Positions 33,541 to 38,318 of a stretch of 38,318 bases of DNA are shown in pieces. The translations under genes and the position numbers were made by a program. Positions within the stretch are counted from its first letter, which is position 1. Each line of letters begins with the position of its first letter. The stretch is taken from positions 1-38,318 of the forward strand of contig JAIQFY010000064.1 in NCBI GenBank assembly GCA_020072965.1, read 5' to 3'. The notes beneath the pieces are model-generated. The model ran no database searches. It was given only the letters and a program-made list of their open reading frames with translations, and was not told the origin of the DNA. This DNA is from Terriglobia bacterium. Lineage in GTDB: Bacteria > Acidobacteriota > Terriglobia > JAIQFV01.

Positions 33541-34661
33541 AAACAATTATCGAGATTCATGCCCTTCAAAACTTTGCCCCGTCAAATCTCAACCGTGACG
33601 ACACAGGAGCACCCAAAGACGCCATCTTTGGTGGTAGTCGGCGCGCCCGAGTATCCAGTCAGTGCTCCAAGCGAGCGGTACGGGAGTACTTCAAGGAACA
33701 CAATAAGGAATGGGTGGCCAGTAGAACGAAGCGTATTGTGGATGATCTCAAGAAACGCGTGTCCCCGAAGCTGAAGAATCATACGGACTTCTCGGAGGAA
33801 AATTTGGCAAAGGCAATAGAAGTTGCCGTGTGCAACCTCGGGAGTGACAAAAAGGTCAAGGTAGACAAGGAAAGGAAGACGGACGTATTACTATTCCTGA
33901 GCCCAAGGGAAATCGATGCACTGGAAAGCGTCATTACAGAATCCTATGGCGATCTTCTCAAAAAAAGACCTTCGGACGAAGTTGTGAAAAAACTGAATGA
34001 TGCAATCGATGGAGAAAACAAGTCGCGGTTGAGCGTGGATGTTGCGTTGTTCGGACGCATGTTAGCTGTAATGCCCGAAAAGAACCAGAACGCCGCTTGC
34101 CAAGTAGCCCATGCCATTTCGACTCATGCCGTCGAGCGGGAATTTGATTTCTACACTGCCGTCGACGACCTCAAACCCGAGGATACTGCCGGCGCTGACA
34201 TGATGGGCACGGTTGAATTCAATTCGGCCTGTTTCTATCGCTATGCCGTTGTCGACTGGGACAAGCTCGTGAAAAATCTCCAGGGCGATACGGAACTTGC
34301 AGCAGGGGGACTCCGGGCTTTTCTGGAAGGTTTCGTGGTGGCTGAACCTACCGGCAAGCAGAACACTTTTGCGGCTCACAATCCGCCCGAGTTTGTGGCC
34401 ATTTCGGTGCGGCACAGCAGCGCGCCTCGAAACCTTGCTAATGCATTTGAGAAAGCCATACGCGTGAAAAAGGATGAATCGCTGACCAGAAGATCAGCAG
34501 AGGAGCTTGCCAAGAAAGCCAAGGCTCTGCAGGATGCATTTGGTGGTGAGGAAAGGACCTTTGTCCTTAACCTGGCTGAGGCAGAGCTCAACGGATTTGG
34601 GGACTCCGCTCCGTCCCTGAAGGAGCTTCTTGACAAAACCCTTTCGGTAGTAAAGGAGTGA
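33537..34661 (+). CDS. cas7e: Cascade backbone subunit Cas7e (Cse4/CasC)
   Basis: Six Cas7e copies form the crRNA-binding backbone of Cascade. The 374-residue RAMP protein starts IIEIHALQNFAPSNLNRDDTGAPKDAIFGG with RARVSSQC, as in CasC of E. coli. It also has ALFGRMLAVMPEKNQNAACQVAHAISTH and GADMMGTVEFNSACFYRYAVVD. It overlaps cse2 by 4 bases and GGAGA lies before its ATG. The first half is more AT-rich than the cas3 gene. Confidence 0.95.
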   Translation: MKTIIEIHALQNFAPSNLNRDDTGAPKDAIFGGSRRARVSSQCSKRAVREYFKEHNKEWVASRTKRIVDDLKKRVSPKLKNHTDFSEENLAKAIEVAVCNLGSDKKVKVDKERKTDVLLFLSPREIDALESVITESYGDLLKKRPSDEVVKKLNDAIDGENKSRLSVDVALFGRMLAVMPEKNQNAACQVAHAISTHAVEREFDFYTAVDDLKPEDTAGADMMGTVEFNSACFYRYAVVDWDKLVKNLQGDTELAAGGLRAFLEGFVVAEPTGKQNTFAAHNPPEFVAISVRHSSAPRNLANAFEKAIRVKKDESLTRRSAEELAKKAKALQDAFGGEERTFVLNLAEAELNGFGDSAPSLKELLDKTLSVVKE

Positions 34662-34664
34662 CCT

Positions 34665-35360
34665 ATGCCTACCTTGCTGCTTCGTCTGGTCGGTCCAATG
34701 CAATCGTGGGGAACCACCAGTCGATTTGATCAACGAGATACAGGGAAGGAGCCGAGCAAGTCCGGGGTGATTGGACTCTTAGCCGCTGCAATGGGGATCG
34801 ATCGCGAGAACTGGATCGATTTGGAAGCGCTCGCGCACTTGTGTATGGGGGTTCGTCACGATCGGTCGGGGGTGCCCAAGCGGGACTACCAGACAGCAGG
34901 ATGCGCCGAAAGTGACACCATCATCAAGGCGGATGGAACCCAAGCCAAGGATGGTGTTGTTTCTCAGCGATTCTATCTTGCCGATGCGGCTTTTCTTGTC
35001 GGTTTGGAATGCAAGGAGCGCCCATTCCTGGAACAGGCTCACACCGCCCTGCGCAACCCTGTATGGCCTCTCGCCTTGGGACGTAAATCCTACGTCCCAT
35101 CCGAGCAGATCTGGATTGAAAACGCCTTGCAGGACGCTCCGTTGCGGGACGTCTTGGCACGGTGGCCATGGATTGCGTCACCGCGAAAATGGGAAGAGCT
35201 CCCAGAGAAACTATTGGTCTCCTTTGAATCCGAGGATGGGTCGGGCGTGCTCAAGATGGACCAACCCCTATCATCATTTGCCGAACGACGCTTTGGGGCG
35301 CGGTTCGTGCGCTCGGAGTGGATCCTTTTCCCTCAGGAGGGGACAAATGTTCCTGCATAG
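34665..35360 (+). CDS. cas5e: Cascade subunit Cas5e (CasD)
   Basis: Cas5e caps the 5' handle of the crRNA and contacts Cas8e. The 231-residue product starts PTLLLRLVGPMQSWGTTSRFDQRDTGKEPSKSGVIGLLAAAMG, the typical CasD opening. It also has GVRHDRSGVPKRDYQTAG and PLALGRKSYVPSEQIW. The start at ATG 34665 follows AAAGGAGTGACCT, just after the cas7e stop. It overlaps cas6e by 14 bases. Confidence 0.95.
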   Translation: MPTLLLRLVGPMQSWGTTSRFDQRDTGKEPSKSGVIGLLAAAMGIDRENWIDLEALAHLCMGVRHDRSGVPKRDYQTAGCAESDTIIKADGTQAKDGVVSQRFYLADAAFLVGLECKERPFLEQAHTALRNPVWPLALGRKSYVPSEQIWIENALQDAPLRDVLARWPWIASPRKWEELPEKLLVSFESEDGSGVLKMDQPLSSFAERRFGARFVRSEWILFPQEGTNVPA

Positions 35361-36021
35361 AATTCATCTTGATCCGCGATGTCGGGAGGCTCGACGTGAC
35401 CTGGCAGACCCCTACCAGCTTCATTCGACATTGTGTCGGGCATTCAGCAAGCCGGACACGAAGTGCCCTGAAGGTCAATTTTTGTGGAGGCTGGAGCCGG
35501 AGATAGACCCAACCGGGTGTCCGCGCATTCTTTTGCAAAGCCGAACGATGCCGGACTGGACAGGCATTGGCGTGAAGGGATGGCTTGCCAATGCTGATCC
35601 GGCTATCGATCTGAACGAGAGACTTAAGATCAATTCGTTCAGGGTCGGACATCGTTTTCGATTCAGGCTTCGCGCCAACCCCTGTGTGACCCGCAATGGC
35701 AAGCGTTTGGGGTTGCTACGGCTGGAGGAGCAAGAAACATGGGTTAAGCGAAAAGGGCAGCAGCATGGTTTTTCGTTACCGCAATCGGCATCCTTCGATC
35801 TTTCAGAATCGCCGCAGGAGCGAGTTGATGTCCGGATTTCCCAGGAGCAGATGCTCCGAGGGAACCAGCACTCTAGTAATGCAATAGAGATTTTTTCAGT
35901 GCTGTACGACGGGATTCTCACAATTACGGATCCAGACAATTTCAGAATGGTGCTGCAATTAGGCATCGGGCATGGCAAGGTAATGGGTCTTGGGCTGCTC
36001 TCGGTGGCGCGTGTAGCATGA
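35347..36021 (+). CDS. cas6e: crRNA-processing endoribonuclease Cas6e (Cse3/CasE)
   Basis: Cas6e cuts the CRISPR transcript in each repeat and stays on the 3' hairpin of the crRNA in Cascade. The 224-residue product has H26 in DPYQLHSTLCRAF, the position of the catalytic histidine in known Cse3 proteins. The C-terminal glycine-rich loop is GIGHGKVMGLGLLSV. ATG 35347 is preceded by AGGAGG at the ideal distance. The expected cut, after the 21st base of the repeat, would leave the handle AUGAACCG. Confidence 0.94.
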   Translation: MFLHRIHLDPRCREARRDLADPYQLHSTLCRAFSKPDTKCPEGQFLWRLEPEIDPTGCPRILLQSRTMPDWTGIGVKGWLANADPAIDLNERLKINSFRVGHRFRFRLRANPCVTRNGKRLGLLRLEEQETWVKRKGQQHGFSLPQSASFDLSESPQERVDVRISQEQMLRGNQHSSNAIEIFSVLYDGILTITDPDNFRMVLQLGIGHGKVMGLGLLSVARVA

Positions 36022-36250
36022 GGGAGTTTTGGCATGGGACCCGCCAAAGCATTCGAGTGCGGTCTGATGTTGGTGCGACACGCTTGAATTAGAGAAACAA
36101 GAGTCCACAATTGATTGTGTCGACGATTCTCACACAAGCCAGTTCGATGCCGACTTTCAAATGATGATTAAAACGAATGGTGGACTCAACTCTAGTCGGG
36201 CATCGATCGCAAATGACATGATAAAAACACATGGGACCGGAGGAGTGGGA
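36022..36250. other. Gap between cas6e and the HicB-like gene
   Basis: I see no gene, no HicA-like toxin frame and no CRISPR-repeat-like sequence in this stretch. TTGTGT (36115-36120) and ACACAA (36132-36137) form a weak inverted repeat that could be an operator. Confidence 0.4.
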
Positions 36251-36598
36251 ATGGGCGAAATCATTTTACTTGTGGAGGAAGGCCCTAAAGGGGGATTTAT
36301 GGCCAGAGCCCTTGGAGAGTCCATCATCACTGATGCCGACGATATCGAGCCTATTCACCGGCAAGTCCGCGATTCGGTGAATTGCCATTTTGATGAGGGC
36401 GCGTCACCTGACTCATCCGCCTGCAACTTCTACGGGAAGAATTCATCCCATCATGAATCCCCGCGGAGTGTTGTAGGCCGGGTCCCCCGACCCGGCGTCG
36501 TCAAAACTCATAGAAACACGCCGCCTGAGGGCAGGCGGCCTACAACTGGCAGACAACAAATCCAGGGCGTGATTTTGCCCTTGTCAGTGGCAACCTAA
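36251..36598 (+). pseudogene. Decayed HicB-like antitoxin gene between cas6e and cas1
   Basis: From ATG 36251, behind GGAGTGGGA, the frame encodes GEIILLVEEGPKGGFMARAL, then GESIITDADDI and a QVRDSVNCHFDEG segment. This fits the roughly 70-residue HicB-like proteins (often misnamed 2-oxoisovalerate dehydrogenase), which usually end in RLHF plus a short acidic tail. Here the ending is degraded to SACNFYGKN. The frame then runs on for about 50 codons through a double-hairpin repeat whose translation is not protein-like. No HicA toxin is adjacent. HicB-like proteins neutralise or repress; an orphan here may be dead or may act as a regulator. The open frame can be extended to 36161. Confidence 0.6.
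36470..36546. repeat. Double-hairpin (BIME-like) repeat element
   Basis: GTTGTAGGCCG (36470-36480) and CGGCCTACAAC (36536-36546) are perfect inverted ends. Inside lie two hairpins: CCGGGTC/GACCCGG (36478-36484 with 36489-36495) and GCCGCCTG/CAGGCGGC (36520-36527 with 36532-36539). This is the layout of paired REP palindromes. It sits within the extended 3' part of the HicB-like frame, just upstream of cas1. Confidence 0.75.
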
Positions 36599-36605
36599 AG
36601 TACCC

Positions 36606-37806
<1,201 letters not shown>

Positions 37807-37892
37807 ACTGCAATGGTCGTTCCTAGTCACAAAACGTTGGTAAATTCGGGCCTGGGTAACTGATACCCACGAATCAGTGGGTTGCGAGAAGT
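37807..37892 (+). promoter_or_regulatory. CRISPR leader
   Basis: The 86 bp between cas2 and the first repeat should contain the array promoter and the spacer-integration signals. GTTGGTAAATT (37836-37846) resembles GTTGGTAGATT in the E. coli I-E leader and ends exactly 46 bp before the first repeat. Close to the array two overlapping inverted repeats occur: ACCCAC/GTGGGT (37865-37870 with 37877-37882) and CTGAT/ATCAG flanking the same core. The AT-rich IHF-binding tract of the E. coli leader is not evident. Confidence 0.75.
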
Positions 37893-38318
37893 GTGTTCCC
37901 CACGCGCGTGGGGATGAACCGAACTTCTTCCGCTCTTCGATGATCGTCTTTTTGTGTTCCCCACGCGCGTGGGGATGAACCGACTTTCCGGCGCCCTTGG
38001 AGAATTAGGACTTGGTGTTCCCCACGCGCGTGGGGATGAACCGATAGATCGTATGGTAATTACGAATCATTTCCTGTGTTCCCCACGCGCGTGGGGATGA
38101 ACCGATTATGTCCCCGATTACGAAGGACCAAATCAAGTGTTCCCCACGCGCGTGGGGATGAACCGAGCCAGCAAACGCGCCGCTGATCCTTGCGCGGGTG
38201 TTCCCCACGCGCGTGGGGATGAACCGATCCTCGCTGCTTCCGTCACCGTAATGAACATGTGTTCCCCACGCGCGTGGGGATGAACCGTCCTTCGCCATTG
38301 TCGGCTACCACATCAGCG
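37893..38318 (+). CRISPR. Type I-E CRISPR array, leader end (continues past the window)
   Basis: Seven identical 29-bp repeats start at 37893, 37954, 38015, 38076, 38137, 38198 and 38259, with six complete 32-bp spacers and a partial seventh (38288 on). The repeat starts GTGTTCCCC, has the 16-nt palindrome CCCCACGCGCGTGGGG at its centre and ends ATGAACCG, the expected 8-nt crRNA handle. It belongs to the E. coli I-E repeat class. No repeat carries a substitution, as expected at the leader-proximal end. All spacers differ from each other; their targets are unknown. Confidence 0.99.

Noticed and set aside
34912-35346. Upstream extension of the cas6e frame
   Set aside because: It lies wholly inside cas5e in another frame, and ATG 35347 has an ideal binding site and the expected family start.
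36022-36605. Possible CreTA-type RNA guard (crRNA-like antitoxin) between cas6e and cas1
   Set aside because: I found no sequence resembling the CRISPR repeat in the gap apart from a short TCCCCGCG, and no tiny toxin frame with a strong start.
38005-38298. Minus-strand open frame of 97 codons with repeated SSPRAWGT and FIPTRVGNT
   Set aside because: It is the translation of the CRISPR repeats and spacers; such frames are a known annotation artefact.

Overview
The window looks like a chromosomal contig from a high-GC Gram-negative bacterium. I favour Acidobacteriota or a close neighbour, but this is inference: it rests on the EF-Tu N-terminus ([10 protein letters not shown]), isolated nuoA-nuoB genes, a DUF4388 response regulator and the style of the intergenic repeats. 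No 16S rRNA gene is present to settle it.

Layout. Positions 1-1071 hold the start of tuf behind four tRNA genes (Thr-TGT, Tyr-GTA, Gly-TCC, Thr-GGT, all read leftward), the same order as the classical tufB operon, with rlmB upstream. Positions 2000-5000 hold a DUF3108 protein, a 600-bp non-coding stretch with a family of palindromes, and a PadR regulator plus CPBP membrane protease pair with a likely operator. Positions 5000-6390 are gene-poor. Then come nuoA-nuoB (6390-7364), a molybdenum-cofactor cluster moeA-moaC-response regulator-mogA (7555-10776), a GxxExxY protein, purA, trxA and glgA (to 15075), all leftward. A rightward block follows: rsmA, TTG-started ribonuclease J and uppP, ftsK, and a secreted protein of unknown function with a clear terminator (15276-22382). 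Next are ftsB-like, a phosphohexomutase, cutA, a trans-sulfuration enzyme, a cysteine synthase and a dienelactone hydrolase (22593-28296).

The last 9.7 kb is a type I-E CRISPR-Cas locus, all rightward: cas3, cas8e, cse2 (cas11), cas7e, cas5e, cas6e, a 584-bp interruption, cas1e, cas2e, a leader and an array of 29-bp repeats with 32-bp spacers that runs off the window end. The effector genes overlap or nearly touch, so they should be one transcript: Cas8e, Cse2, Cas7e, Cas5e and Cas6e build Cascade, Cas3 degrades the target, and Cas1-Cas2 add spacers. The system type is known, but three details deserve a look. A 51-codon ORF overlapping the cas3 start resembles a second Cas3 N-terminus. An orphan HicB-like gene, its 3' end running into a double-hairpin repeat, separates cas6e from cas1. 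The leader keeps an E. coli-like motif but shows palindromes where an AT-rich IHF site would be expected.

I found no convincing wholly new system. The most novel-looking material is several families of intergenic palindromes and inverted-pair repeats scattered along the window.
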